From Dipteronia dyeriana (taxonomy: Eukaryota > Streptophyta > Magnoliopsida > Sapindales > Sapindaceae): a DNA stretch of 64,000 nt. The position numbers were made by a program, and so were the translations under genes. The stretch spans positions 20,222,501 through 20,286,500 of the forward strand of contig CM065295.1 in assembly GCA_032871835.1 (NCBI GenBank). The letters run 5' to 3'. Every line of letters begins with the position of its first letter. Position 1 is the stretch's first letter. Positions 21,960 to 37,889 of this stretch are shown piece after piece. The notes beneath the pieces are model-generated. The model did no database searches. It was not told where the DNA came from and saw nothing but the letters and a program-made list of their open reading frames with translations.

Positions 21960-23330
21960 GGAAAGAAACTGATGTATTGTACTTAAAAAAAATTATGTAT
22001 ATCAAAATCTTAAATAGTCTGAATTTGCATTGTTTTATTTTTTTATTTTGTTATTTTTTTTTGTATTCCATGTAAAAAAAAATTGGAACGGTATTCAATG
22101 TGATTTGATGTGAGGTTTAGAGTTTTTTCTTCTTCAGGTTCTAATTGTTTCAGAACTAAAAAAAATACAATAATAGGGAAACAAACTGATGTATTGTATT
22201 TTTAAAAAAAAACTAAAGTATATCAAAACTTTTATTAGTTCGAATTTACATTGTTTAATTTATTTATTTTGTTGTTTTACTGTATTCCATGTATTTTTTT
22301 GGAGCACTATTCAATGTAATTTGAAGTGAGGTTTAGAGTATTTTCTTTTTTTTGTTCTTGGTTGTTTAAAAACTAAGGAAAAATATACAATAATAAGAAA
22401 AAAATTTGATGTATTGTGCATAATAAAAAAACTAATGTATATCAAAACCTTAAATAGTCCGAATTTGCATTGTTTAATTTTTTTTTTTACTGTTTTCCAT
22501 GTATTTTTTTTTAGCGTATTCAATGTGAATTGATGTGAGGTTTAGGGTTTTTTTTTCTTTCTGTTATTGGTTGTTTCAAAACTAAAGAAAAATAAACAAT
22601 AATAGGGAAAAAAATTGATGTATTGTACTTAGATGTATATCAAAACCTTAAGTAGTCCAAATTTGGATTGTTTAATTTATTTATTTTGTTGTTTTATTGT
22701 ATTCCATGTGATTTTTTTAGAGCAGTATTCAATGTGATTTGATACGAGGTTTAGGGTTGGTTCTTCTTCTGGTCTTGGTAGTTTAAAAACTAAGAAAAAA
22801 TATACCATAACAACGAAAAAAAATGGATGTATTGTACCTTAAAAAAATATTTATGTTAAAATCTTAAATAGTCCGAATTTTCATTGTTTATTATTATTAT
22901 TATTTTACTGTATTTCATGTAATTATTTTTGGAGTAGTATTCAATGTGATTTGATGTGAGGTTTATGGTTTTTTCTTCTTCTATTATTGGTTGTTTCAAA
23001 ATTAAGAAAAATATACAATAATAGGGGACAAACTGATGTACTGTACTTAAAAAAAACTGATGTATATCAAAACCTTAAATAGTGTGAATTTACGTTGCTT
23101 AATTTATTTATTTTATTGTATTATTGTATTCCATGTAGTTTTCTTTTGTTGTTGTATTCAATGTGATTTGATGTGAAGTTTATGGTTTTTTCTTCTTCTG
23201 GTAGTGGTTTTTTCAAAACTAAGAAAAAATATACTACAATAGGGAACAAAATTGATGTATATCAAAACCTTAATTAGTATGAATTCGTATTGTTTAATTT
23301 ATTTGTTTTATTATTTTTGACATATTAAAT
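20500..23330. repeat. Satellite-like tandem repeat, ~212-bp unit, about 13 copies
   Basis: The block (C/T)GAATTTACATTGTTTAAT recurs near 20735, 20945, 21158, 21372, 21573, 21791, 22018, 22240, 22458, 22660, 22874, 23084 and 23278, a spacing of 194-227 bp. Each unit also has TATTCCATGTA, a poly-T run, TTCAATGTGATTTGATGTGAGG, TTTAGGGTTTT, a CTTCTTCTGG pyrimidine run and TATATCAAAACCTTAAA. Copies differ by point changes and by homopolymer length. The array ends about 270 bp before the ATG of the Ulp1-type gene. Its open frames are by-products of the repeat. Confidence 0.9.
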
Positions 23331-23636
23331 AATAAAAATAGTATTATATTTATGAAAGTGAACTGTTATTCTTTTTCCATGTCGGTTACTTATTAGTGCA
23401 TGTTATTCTCTATTTTGATAACTATGTCTTTTAATTGATCATATATTATATTTTTGTATTTTTTGAGGAATTGTACATGGTGTTGAATTAGGGTTATTAG
23501 GCATAGTATGAATGTAAAATTGATTTGATTTGATTCTAATCAATATATCTATATTTTTAATTTTTCCAAATCAAATTCAAAATTTTAATTTTGTAGGTTT
23601 AAATGGAAGAGACGAATCATCCAATGAGACAAAAGG

Positions 23637-24180
23637 TGTTAGGATTTCGATTAACACAAATAAAACAAAACAACATGCATAGGTAAATAATTAATCCTAA
23701 TAACCTAAACATGTTTCTATATCATAATTAATCAAACTCTAATATACATATTACTAACCCATATCAATTCAAGAGAAAAGTAGAGATAATTGATAAGTGG
23801 AAGCGTACCTGAATCCATTGCTAGAGATTTGTGAACGGGTTGTGATCTTCCAAATTATCACGACCTTTATGAACCCTACCGTGCTCTATTTTGCTCTGTT
23901 GATGAGGACAGAGAAAACAAAAGTATTGTGTAATTTGGAGACCATAACCCTAAATATATATAATAATCAAATTATTATATGTTGGCTATTTCTAATTCGG
24001 CCCCTCAACAAATTAGAAATAACGCTCTGTTATCTACACATTAATTCCATGACAATTATACCCTTAAGCCTTAAAACTTTAAATCTTAATTAGATCACTT
24101 TAATTTAGGTTTAACCAAAAGATAGTACAACACATTTACTATTCACAAATGTGACCCCATATGATGGAATTTTTCCAACA
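23637..24180. mobile_element. Solo LTR, 544 bp
   Basis: It begins TGTTAGGA and ends TCCAACA, the TG...CA short inverted ends of an LTR. The perfect 5-bp duplication AAAGG flanks it (23632-23636 and 24181-24185). No internal region, primer binding site or coding frame is present, as expected after recombination between two LTRs. It interrupts the first coding exon of the Ulp1-type gene; the host frame (MEETNHPMRQK before, DDGDNTCKRKKED after) joins perfectly across it. Confidence 0.9.
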
Positions 24181-24448
24181 AAAGGATGATGGTGACAACA
24201 CTTGTAAAAGAAAGAAGGAAGATTCTAGCGAACATGTGCCATCAAAATTAGGTGGTTCGGCATGAATAAACTTTTTATGAGTATATTGTTTAATTTTATT
24301 TATCATTGTTTTTATGTGTGTTTTTATGTTTGAAAAATACAGTTAATAATTTGTATTTGATTACTCAACTACAGTAAGTCTGAGTGTGAGATGTTGCGTG
24401 CAAAGGGTGTCCCCAAAATCACAGTGGAGGTTAGCCATCATATTTTTT

Positions 24449-24592
24449 AGTGTAATACTAGGCTTCCTATTTTTTTTTCCTCTAATGATGTAGCATGTGA
24501 GTTGTCAACATCTTTTAAAAAATGAGATTATGTGGTGTTGACAACTCACGTGCCACATCATGTGAAAAAAATAGGAAGCCTAGCATTACTCT
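24449..24592. mobile_element. MITE-like hairpin, ~144 bp
   Basis: AGTGTAATACTAGGCTTCC at the left matches the reverse complement of the right end (AGAGTAATGCTAGGCTTCC), and the match continues through a poly-T run and GTTGACAACTCA in the arms, so almost the whole element folds back on itself around a short AT loop. It has no coding capacity. The target duplication is not clear, so the superfamily is open. Confidence 0.75.
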
Positions 24593-26865
24593 ATTTGTAA
24601 TGCTTGTATAATAATAGTCATAAAATCAAGAATAAAATTAATTTTAAAAATATCTGTCAATTTTTTTTATCTTTATTGTAGGTTAGACGAGAATTGTGAA
24701 TTTTTTTAAGAATATGAGCTTGCATGAAAATTTTCAATATATAATGCGTAAATAACCTGTAATCGTAGAGGCAGTTGCATAACCACCTGCTATGATGTCT
24801 AGTGAATCTAGAAAAGAGGCTACAGAACTGAAACGTTTTCTACTATTTGTGCTAATTTATCTGTAGAGCAAAAAGATGTTGTCAAAGCATTAGGATTTGG
24901 TAGTTTACTTTCGATGAATTGTGGGCGATTGAGACAATATATTTATTCATTTGTTGTGGATAAATTTGACATCGATACATTGTCTAAAACGTTTAACTTA
25001 AGTACAAATGTTTATTCATAAATTATGGGTTTGGAGAATAGCGGACAACCGATAAGTCTTGACAGTGATAGTAAACAAATCAAAGAGTTAATAGAAATAT
25101 ATAAAGGTGCCTCGAGGGGGATTAAAGTGAATGTACTTAAAGAGAAAATGAAAATTTTGAGGTTTGCTGATGATGAGTTCAAGATCACTTTTATGTTATT
25201 TGTGATTGGGGCTGTATTATGTTCGCAAGGTGGCATATATGTTAGTTCTTCTTACCTTCATGTTTTGAAGAATGTTACTGTCATTCATACTATGAACTGG
25301 GCTGGTTGGTGTTTTAAGCTATTGATTAATGGAATCAAGCAATTCAAATCTTTAGGACAAGGGGGTGTGACTGGATGTGTGCTTTTTCTTCAGGTAAAAA
25401 GAGTGCAAATCTTTATTATATATTTATTTTGTTTCATTTTTTTAATAATTATAATATACATATTTATTTTTTTATTTTTTAATTTTTTAACAGATATTTT
25501 ATCTACATCATATAAAGTGGAACAATGTATTAGTTGATAGATCTAAAAATCTCGTTATGGTATAGACTGATGACATTATCAAGAAGTTCACAAAATGGTT
25601 GCAGCAGTAGGGTGGTTTTGAAAGTACTGAGGTTCGTTAAAATAGTGTTATATACTTATATATTAAAGTTTTTATCGTATTGGTATACCATGATGACTAA
25701 CAAATACATTTTTTTTGTTATTTTTTTTAGCTTTCATCACATTGTAATAATGTTGTTAAGATTGATGGAGGTGATAATTAAAAAATTCAATGTTGGAAAT
25801 GAAGTTGGTATACATCCTGCAATGAAGATTATGATGAATAATGTTCAGGATATACTTCATATTGTGACCAATATGGATGAAAGGCTTAAGCTTGTCGAGA
25901 CTTCATTAAATGAAATTATGAAGACTAATGGTAAAGATGCTACTAATATGGAAACAAAAAAGTCTCGAGTAGATGATGGTGGATTGATAGTTGAAGAAGT
26001 TAATCATAAATTTGTCGTTGTTTCTTCCAATGATGATAAGAGTATATATAAAGCTAATAAGAAGATGAAGAGTTTTAGTCCTAGCATGACTGCAAATAGT
26101 CATAATCATGCTGAACAGCTGATCCGCAACATGGTTGGCGGCATACAAAAGAAGACCGACTTATTATTTCCGCCATCTCTTTTTGACTCCAAGTTTGTGG
26201 ATATACCGCTAAAATTAGATTCTCAAAACATTCCAATATTGGTGGATGAGGTATAATTTCTTGAAAGTTTTCATTTTATTTATAAATTTTTTATTTGAAA
26301 GGAAGTTTTTGTATTTATTTACTACTTTTTATTCTAGTTATTTGTCTATTGTAGAGTGATCATGACAATCTAATGATGTGCTATTGGATAGAAATTATAA
26401 CATTGGAAGAAATCTCATGGAAATTCGTAAAACAAATCAGTGAAAACCTAGTCGCTATAAATTATCTTCTTATGATAAGTGTTGCCGTCAAACTAAGAAT
26501 AAGTTCCAAGTGAGGAAGTTAATTCAATTTATCTTCGATCCTAACCTGAATCAAAGGTTTGGTTAAAATAAACATTAAATTTTAACAATTATTAATTGTT
26601 TTTTATGTTACTTATGTAATGTATATATATTTGGATGCAGAGAGATACTAGTGGATGCAGGCCACGTTTATCTTAATAGGCAAAACTTTTGCTCACTTCA
26701 CCCTTCAACATGGATTGACGGATTTGTATGTTATTTTTAGTAATTTCTATTGAAGAATAAATGTATAAATCATTCGGTTCACATTAAATTCATTGTCCTA
26801 TTGTGTGTGTCGCATGGTGTCTATCAATAGTATAATTGAAACATTTTGTTGCTATTTTGTGCTAA

Positions 26866-27398
26866 TGACGCAGTGAAAACGTAAAAGAACTACACCGACT
26901 TCTAAATTCTATTGAAACTTGAATCCACCAGAAAGAAAATAAGAAACAGGTCTGATTTTTTATTCAAGAATGAATTGTCGAGCCTTTCGGCTTACAAGAC
27001 TATTTAAAATAAAAATTCTAACCCGAATCCTTGTTGGACAAGAAACAGACGGGATTACATATTAAAAGCTGTCAAAAATAGAGAAAACTGCCTAGAATAG
27101 CGAAATTACAAAAGTTACGGAAACAAAAGATACTAACGACCCTAAACAAGCCGTAATTAACGGTAGGCGATTCTAGCTTGTCAAAGTCAACTTACGACTA
27201 AAAAGGAAATTTCTCAAAAAGGAAATAAATGCGATTTCGGGGCTTAAATGATGGAATTTGGCCGAAATAGGTCGTGCCTCAACACCGAAGGTTTGACTTC
27301 TGAAGATCTCGTCGATTCCCTTCAATTAAAGTCATTTATTCTTGGATTTATGATGGTCTCACAAAGCCATGTAGGACTTAACCACTTGTTCTACATCA
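26866..27398 (-). repeat. 3' LTR of the Ty3/gypsy element
   Basis: 533 bp, TG...CA ends; pairs with 31846-32391. It contains CTTTCGGCTTACAA and GCCATGTAGGACT in common with the other copy. Confidence 0.93.
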
Positions 27399-27412
27399 AT
27401 CCCCTCCACTTG
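27399..27412 (-). other. Polypurine tract of the Ty3/gypsy element
   Basis: AGTGGAGGGGAT on the minus strand directly abuts the 3' LTR, where plus-strand DNA synthesis would be primed. Confidence 0.7.
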
Positions 27413-27585
27413 CAAGGAACTCAACCTCTAATCAGGTTCAGGATAAAGAGACTCTTCCGCATGATACTGGAACAAGTCAGCAACATTGAAGGTATTGGAA
27501 ATCCCCATGGTCTCAGGTAGGTCGATCACATATGCATTATCATTGATCTTCTTCAGAATATGGTACGAGCCATACTTCTTGGGCT

Positions 27586-30622
<3,037 letters not shown>

Positions 30623-30650
<28 letters not shown>

Positions 30651-31690
30651 ATAATTAACCCACTCACCATCATCTTCACCGAATTCGCTCCCTCATACAA
30701 GTCACCTTCCTTTTCATACTCAGGAACATCTGGATCCTCTTCACATTCTTCTACCCAATTTACTAGTCGAAGATCAGGACATGCATTTGAATGATGACCT
30801 GGTTTTCTAAATCTGTAACAAGTTCCTGGTGTAGGCTTAACATAGAGATTTGGATTCGGATTTCTAGGCACGTTCCTGTTGGTTGGCGTTGTTGTTTGAT
30901 TGCTACTACTACCCTCTTCTCCATTAGCTCATTTTGGTTGGTTCGCTGGAACCGATGATTGAACACCCTTGTCTCTGTTAAGGAATGATGACTCGGGATT
31001 GTTCCTCTGAAAACCAGGGTTTCCAACTCTACGTTCTAGTAATTCGACCTTTAGCGCCATATTGTGAGCTTCATCCACAGTCCACAACACTTACAATCTG
31101 ATTTTGTCTCGAAGTGACGGCCTCAACCCGTTGAGATATCTGGCTACGGGTTGCCCCTCTGTTTCACTCAAATTATTTCGCTCCGAGAACCTAGAAAATT
31201 TTGTTGTGTAATCAAACACCGACTTGGTCCCCTGCGAGCAATTTTGAAGCAACTAGAACAAATATTGCTTGTAGTCTGGTGGTAGAAACCTACCCATCAT
31301 TAGTTGACGGTTCTTCTGCAATTGATCCCACCAGACTGCATCCTCTCCTTTCAATCTAAAGGCGATAAATCTGACCATCTTCTCTTCAGGAATTTCCATC
31401 ATCTCGAAGAACCGTTCTACTTCTGTGATCCAGTCAAGAAAATCTTCTACATGTAGATTTCTATTAAAGCTTGGAAGATTTTCCTTCAACCGGTACTCAT
31501 CATGCTCTCTGAATCGTCTCTCTGGTTGAATAACACCATATCCTCCATCTCCTTCGTCTTCGGAGTCATCCTCGCAATCAGGTTGATGACGATGGGGACG
31601 TCCTCTGTTAACAGGTTGGTCTCGAGCAAATCCCTCAGCTCGCACTCTGTTATCCAGTTGCGGTTGCCTGTTGTTAGCGTTGAGGTTCAT
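30623..31690 (-). pseudogene. Ty3/gypsy gag relic
   Basis: It starts [14 protein letters not shown] and includes the retrotransposon gag core ([34 protein letters not shown]). A zinc knuckle follows near 30800 in which the first Cys pair reads CYRFRKPGHHSNAC; the second Cys of CxxC is replaced by Phe, so metal binding is doubtful. Frame breaks occur at about 31250 and 31030. Confidence 0.85.
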
Positions 31691-31830
31691 CCCGACAAGC
31701 AGTTCGCGAATCTCCTTTAGCTTTTGTCGTTATTCCTCCACCACTGCCCACAAGGCCTCCACCCCACGATCATCATCAGTAGGGTTTCATTCATCTGCTT
31801 CGTTAGTTGACATCGAGATCGGCAAATCAG

Positions 31831-31843
31831 TGCTCTGATACCA
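31831..31843 (-). other. Primer binding site (initiator tRNA-Met)
   Basis: TGGTATCAGAGCA on the minus strand lies two bases inside the 5' LTR; it is the sequence complementary to the 3' end of initiator tRNA-Met used by most plant LTR elements. Confidence 0.9.
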
Positions 31844-31845
31844 AT

Positions 31846-32391
31846 TGACGTAGTGAAAACGTAAAAGAACTAGACCGACGTCTAAGTTATATTAAAACTG
31901 GAATCCACCAGAAAGAAAATAAGAAACAAGTCTGAATTTTTATTCAAGAATGAACTGCTGAGCCTTTCGGCTTACAAAACTATTTAAAATAAAAATCCTA
32001 ACCCGAATCCTTGTTGAACAATAAACGGGATTACATATTAAAAGCTGTAAAAAATAGCGAAAACTGTCTAGAATAGCGAAATTACAAAAGTTGTGGAAAT
32101 AAAAGATACTAATGACCCTAAACAAACCAGAATTAACGGTAGGCGATTCTGCATTGTCAAAGTCAACTTACGACTAAAAATGAAATTTCCCAAAAAGAAA
32201 ATTTCCCAAAAAGGAAAGAATTGCGATTTCGGGGCCTAAATGATGGAATTTGACCGAAAAAGGTCGTGCCTCAACACTGAAGGTTTTGATTTTTGAAGAT
32301 CTCGTCGATTCCCTTCAATTAAAGTCATTTATTCTTGGATTTAGGATGGTCCCACAAAGCCATGTAGGACTCATCCACTTGTTCTACATCA
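31846..32391 (-). repeat. 5' LTR of the Ty3/gypsy element
   Basis: 546 bp, TG...CA ends. It differs from the other LTR by scattered substitutions and a small repeated AAATTTCCCAAAAA-type insertion near 32190-32210. Confidence 0.93.
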
Positions 32392-33473
32392 GCTAAATTC
32401 ATGATATTAACAATATTTGTGTTTTTTTTGGGCATTTAACATAGGTTATTTCAATGGTTTCTGAGTATCTTGGTGACCCATATTATGAAAATAGTACCGA
32501 TCAATGTTGTTGGTACTTGCCAACTGGTTACATGGTATGTATTGTTGTCTTTATCGTATAATTGTAATTAAAATTGACGATTTATTATTCTTCATGGTTT
32601 TTGTTTGGAAGATTGTCAATAACATATTCTTTTAGATATCGGTATGTTTTATTATCATTCTTGTTATACTTTAACGTTTACATGTATAGAAACTAGTTAT
32701 TGCAAAAAATGGAGATGTGAGTTGCATTAGTGATTCTCATGCATACCTCAAATATATGTACCTCTTGAATTATTGTAAAAATGTAAGATTTATTATTTGC
32801 AAGTAGGCACCATATTTCCATCTATTACTACTTATATTTGACTTTTGTTTTATGATAAATATATATATCCCAATGCATGATGGGAGTCATTGGCACATAG
32901 CATTATTAAGGGTCGAAGATAAAGTGGCCGAAGTTTGGGATTTTTTTCCTAAAGCACAAATGAAACGAGAGAACCTTGTGTGCATTGGTGTAAGTAAATA
33001 CACATTAATTATTTTTTAAAATTGCTTATAAATTTTTGAGTGATTATGTTGTAAATCCTTTGTCTAACCCTATTAAAAAAATAATTTACTTATGAAAATA
33101 TGATCTATAGTTGCAATCATTATACAAGGTCCTTGCTAAGGAGATGATAACAATATCATGGAAATTTAATGACTTCACAGTGGTGGTCGCAGTGGATGGT
33201 ATTCCTCATCAAAAAAACGGTTATGATTGTGGCTTACATGTAATTAAATACATTGAGACATCATGTTCAAACGAAAAATCAGATTATAAGGTACATTTGT
33301 TGATTTGAGATTTATAAACAATATTTTAAAATTTTACTGAAATATTGATAAGGAAAATGATATATATATATAAAAGTTTAGAGTTTAATTCTTCAGATGA
33401 ACGCGTGCGTTTTGCTCTCTATCTTATCAAGTCTAATATTAATCGGAGAAATGATATTTTAACATCTTCTTAG

Positions 33474-35054
33474 TTATACCATCATGAAAAGATGACCAAT
33501 CGTGTTGAGAGCAAACAAGATGCAACCAAACAAATTTTGTGTGTAACAGATGACATGAAAATATACAAACGTAATGTAAACAAGCGTTCACTCAAGTATG
33601 CGTAAACTTGATAGTATATGTGTTCGTGATGAATATTTTAGTTTTTCCTTATAATAGATTTAGTCATTGCCAAGTCATATTGAAGTATTAAACAATCACG
33701 GATGTAGTATTTGGATTTATATTTATCAAATTTGTATGAAACAACTGCAGTAGCTTTTATCCTTTTTTTGTATAGATATTACCTTCTCTTCAAAGCATTT
33801 CTCTATTCTTAAAATTTTAAGTTTGTATATTGGTTTTATAAATATGATGTTGATGAAACATTAGAAGAATAATAATTAAAAATAATAAATTTATTCAGTT
33901 ACATACTTGCATAATATACGTGTTTGATGAAAAAGATTGTGCGAATACAGAATTGTCACGTGTTTTTTTTCTTTATAAGTGAAAAACATAATAAAAATTG
34001 TATAGATACATGCACATGTAATTCCATTGTCTTAATTATTCTTTAATATTTAAAAGTCAATTCACTCTATTATATAATATTGAATTGAATAAAATTCAAC
34101 TATGCTCACAAGAAAAGGAATGTCATATGTGTGTAAGAATTAAGAACTATAAACAAATCAATACATAATTAAAGCAATTCACAGTTAGATGAATTAAACA
34201 CACATATAAAAAAATTGCACAAAAGTGTTCGTCTTTCCAGTTATAAGTATAATGCACCGTTTTGATCAACATGATAGAGAGACAGTAATACGTTTAGTCA
34301 AAAATATTTTTAGTTATACTTTTGAAAGTTAGTTAAAAAAAATAGATCACTCAAACACTTATGTTGCATCTTAAAAGTATTTAAGGTTAGCGCAGATTCG
34401 TAGAACCATAATTAGAAAAATAAACAGATACCGAATAATGAAAATGTCAAACACGCTCACCTTTCCACCCAAGAAAAGCAAAGTTAATTACAACCATGAC
34501 TAAGACCTTCACGATTAATCAAAACCGTTTCTACTAATTTTACTTGGAAAATCCAAGATGACTAAAAATCCATCGCAAACAACGTAAAGTGTAAAAAATT
34601 CCTCAACAATTTTCATTCAAGTAAACTATGTGAACTCTGTCCTGGTCAATGTCTTTCAAATCCATAATTTCTATCAAGCTCAAAAAGTCTTCACATCGAT
34701 CCATATATAACGCCAACATATCAATATCAAAACAGATTACTGCAAAAAAAAATTATATATGTCAAAATAGATAATCGAAGGAGATCCAAACCCCAACTAG
34801 GTACTGTTTATAATTATTAAAAAATGGACATACAATACTAATATAATCATGCACCAAGAGTCATACAATTACACTAATTAGAAATCAGTTTTGAAAATAA
34901 ATTTAAAAAGTATTCAAGAACAAAATAATCTATTAAATCATAGCAGTGTCAAATAATTCTTCTTCTATTATTGTCATATAAAATTAATGACTTAACTGCT
35001 TTAAAACAAACCATTAAAATTAAATTCAAGTTTTACCTCAAAGAATATATGTAT
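33474..35054. other. AT-rich region without genes
   Basis: Lies between the 3' end of the Ulp1-type gene and the FAR1-like fragment, the two facing each other. No domain, RNA gene or clear transposon end was seen; it may be the middle of an old Mutator-like element. Confidence 0.4.
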
Positions 35055-35960
35055 TCAGTTCCCACTTGGAAAGCCCCACCAGTGGTGACCTTGTTGTTTG
35101 GTTGTCCTCGAACAAATTGATATATTAACTTCTCTAGAACGACTCACGTTTTGAGTAGTTGCTGGTAGTTGATCATCAACATTAAATGAGAAAGAGTTAG
35201 ACCAATAGTCAGATGAGAACGCTTCATTAGTTGCTTCTAATCCTCTCCTATCATTGATATTGAGTACTGTCTCATTCGTGTTGTGTGATTCACCAAAACC
35301 ATCACCGGATGTGTTGGGTGGATGAACACTATTACTAGAAGTACCACTAAGATAAATAGTTTTGGCGAGACGACATGTTTTTATAGTGTGACCAACCTTT
35401 TTGCATTTTTCACATTGTCGTTGCCTCTTCTTTTTTGATTTGTGATTGCCATCTCCTTTCGTAACCACGACAACAGGATCTTTAATGATGTCAGAATTAC
35501 GAATACCTGTTTCATTTGACATCCTTCGTCTATCTATGCATAATTAGAAATGATGGAATCTCACCCAAATGTTCTACTTTCATAACAAAAAAAGAATCAC
35601 GACAAGGAATCCCAACATTCTCATATAATTTGCACAAGCACTTGATGTATTTAAAAGTTGGATAAAAAGTAACATACCATGTCAGATGCATATTGCGGAA
35701 TTTTGTCAACTGGTACACATGACGTTATGTTTCTTGCACACATTCTGTCATAACAAGAGATGTTTCAGCCTTAATCTCATCAGGCACCATAAGGAAAATA
35801 TAACGACTAAAAACTTTAGCCGCATGTTGTTCATATAAAGGGAGGTGAGTACTTAATACCGGCCGACCATTCTTTAAATCAAATTCATCAAGATGCTTCG
35901 AATATCATAAATTAAGTCAACACTTTCTAAATTCCCAAAATCACCATTATTCACCCATAA
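35055..35960 (-). pseudogene. FAR1/FRS-like transposase, C-terminal fragment
   Basis: Reading minus from ~35900: LSTHLPLYEQHAAKVFSRYI and MVPDEIKAE, which match the linker before the SWIM finger in FAR1-type proteins. Then comes a SWIM finger (KCLCKLYENVGIPCRDSFFV, with Asp where His is usual) and IPSFLIMHR. The Trp of the conserved RWTK motif is a stop (TAG) at ~35530, and a frameshift follows within ten codons. After it come DPVVVVTKGDGNHKSKKKRQ and a CCHC knuckle (CEKCKKVGHTIKTC). The N-terminal DNA-binding and catalytic parts were not found to the right. This is a dead fragment of a transposon or FRS gene. Confidence 0.8.
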
Positions 35961-36442
35961 GACTGCCACCATCGAATCACAAATAGACAAACTATACACG
36001 GAATACAAAAACATATAACATACTTACAATCAATAACTTCTACAGTCACAGATTTTGAATATTTTACACTGTAAAGTCATAATTCAAACACTTTAAATTT
36101 TCCACAAATAAAATAGTAGTGATTACCTGATTTATCTCTGTTGGGTGTTTATCTCTTCTAGAAAAATTATTCTTTGCTTTCAATTCGACAATAAAAAGAT
36201 GTAAAGTTTATGAGAAAAAATTCTTTGCAGAAAATTGGTGTTGCTAAGCATATACGGTTATCTTTCAGGTTCTACCGCTTTAGAATTTTTTTTTATAACT
36301 GCTTTAGAGTTTTATCTAGAGTTAAATAGCTTTTTCTAAATAAAATAAAATCAAGAGTTAATTGCTTTGACAACTACAAAAGTTAATTTACACAATCTAA
36401 TTTTTTATTTTTATTTTGAAGAATTACATTATTACATATATT

Positions 36443-36545
36443 TGGGATTTTTTGAGAAGGATGAGGACTCGAATCCACAACCTCGTGGTGCATGTGTCAG
36501 GAGTTTACTACCGGACCAACCTCATCGTCAATTTTCACAATCTAA
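36443..36545 (-). repeat. tRNA-derived SINE-like sequence 1
   Basis: On the minus strand GGTTGGTCCGGTAGTAAACTC looks like an RNA polymerase III A box and GGATTCGAGTCC, about 40 bases on, like a B box. It shares this layout with the pieces at 47553, 59305 and 59662. It cannot fold as a full tRNA, so a SINE head is the better reading. Confidence 0.55.
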
Positions 36546-36836
36546 TTGATGTTCACTTTTTATGGTATAAACTAAAAATATTTACTGTAAGGATCAACAA
36601 TTAAAAGCAACAAATATTCATTTACATATAAAGACATCTGAAAAATAGACGAAATATAGGAAATTCAAGAAAAATAGTTTAAGTGCTTGAAAAATTCTCA
36701 AATTTTATTCCTAGACAGATTTCAATGAACTTATTATCCACACAAAAAACTCAGGTCAAAATTCATTCAAATCGATGTGATTTTAGGGTGGTTCTTGCCG
36801 AAATGAAGATAATATATCCCTTATGAGACACACACA

Positions 36837-36840
<4 letters not shown>

Positions 36841-36879
<39 letters not shown>
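36841..36879. repeat. (TA)n microsatellite
   Basis: About 19 TA units, preceded by a short CA run (ACACACACAC). Confidence 0.9.
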
Positions 36880-36880
<1 letters not shown>

Positions 36881-36970
36881 AAACTAAAAATATTATATTA
36901 ATGTATAGATTAGAATAAAGAATTTTAGCGATACTTTATGCAAAAAATACCGCAGTATGCAAGTTCATCT

Positions 36971-37087
36971 CATACAGTAAGTTATATAGATATTAAAAAT
37001 ACAATAATGAATAAATAAAGAATTCATATCATACAGTAAGTTATATAGATATTAAAAATACAATAATGAATAAATAAAGAATTCATA
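36971..37087. repeat. 59-bp tandem duplication
   Basis: Two near-identical copies of a unit starting CATACAGTAAGTTATATAG lie directly before the AT-rich satellite. Confidence 0.9.
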
Positions 37088-37506
37088 AATACAATGAAAG
37101 AATTTTTATTAACTAATTATAATTTACGGTTAATTCGTAGTTAGACTCTGATGTCACTGTAACAATGATATTGATAATAAAAATTTCTATTGAAGTGATA
37201 CAATCATTCTTCTATTACAAGGAATTACGTTAAATAAATATAATTTATGTTTAATTTATAGTTAAACACTAATGTTACAGTAATAATGATATTAATAATA
37301 ACAATATTATTAAACCATCGGACCAACCCGTCTTCTCTTATTAAATCATTCTTTGTTAGATACCATTGTCACAATATTATTAAAGTATAATTCATTAAAT
37401 TATTCATAGTTGGATGATATTGTCACATTTAGTATGATGTTAATAATAACAATTGCAATTGCAATTAGATAATTATACATCTATTATAAGAAATTATATT
37501 ACATAG
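37088..37506. repeat. AT-rich degenerate satellite, left part
   Basis: Recurring blocks AATTATAATTTA(C/T)(G/A)GTTAATTC, GTTA(G/A)(A/C)CACT(A/G)ATGT, ATTGATAATAA and CTATTATAAGAAATTA repeat with a spacing of roughly 110-140 bp. The same blocks resume right of the MULE at 47163, so the MULE landed inside this array. Confidence 0.65.
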
Positions 37507-37889
37507 AAGAAATGGTGAAATATATCACCTTTTTTAAGGTGTGTTGTGATGATGTCATCATTTTAATAACTTAAGTTTAAATGGCACCTATTATGGTGAA
37601 CTGCCAAAATTACCCCTAAACTTAAATTTTTTAAAAGCCCCTTTCTAAACTCGTTGGTATCTCTCCAGAAAAGTTGTTGTCTGGAAAACTTGAGTCTCGG
37701 CTCTCTCCAGATTCTGCAGTAGAAGGTAACAAATATTTATGATCTTCACTTAAATTTCTTTTATTTCTTTTATGCATTTCAGATATTTTGCATCCATTTA
37801 TGTGTGGGTTTACAATGTATCCATTCCTCGATATCAATGTATTCATTTCAGATTCTGCACTAGAATGCTTTTTTCTTGTGTGACCGAGA

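Larger units (their letters stand above)
35961..36970. other. AT-rich spacer
   Basis: No gene. It holds a SINE-like piece and a TA microsatellite described separately. Confidence 0.45.

Noticed and set aside
20748..22523. Three small minus-strand proteins of similar sequence
   Set aside because: They are reading frames of the 212-bp satellite and recur only because the DNA repeats.
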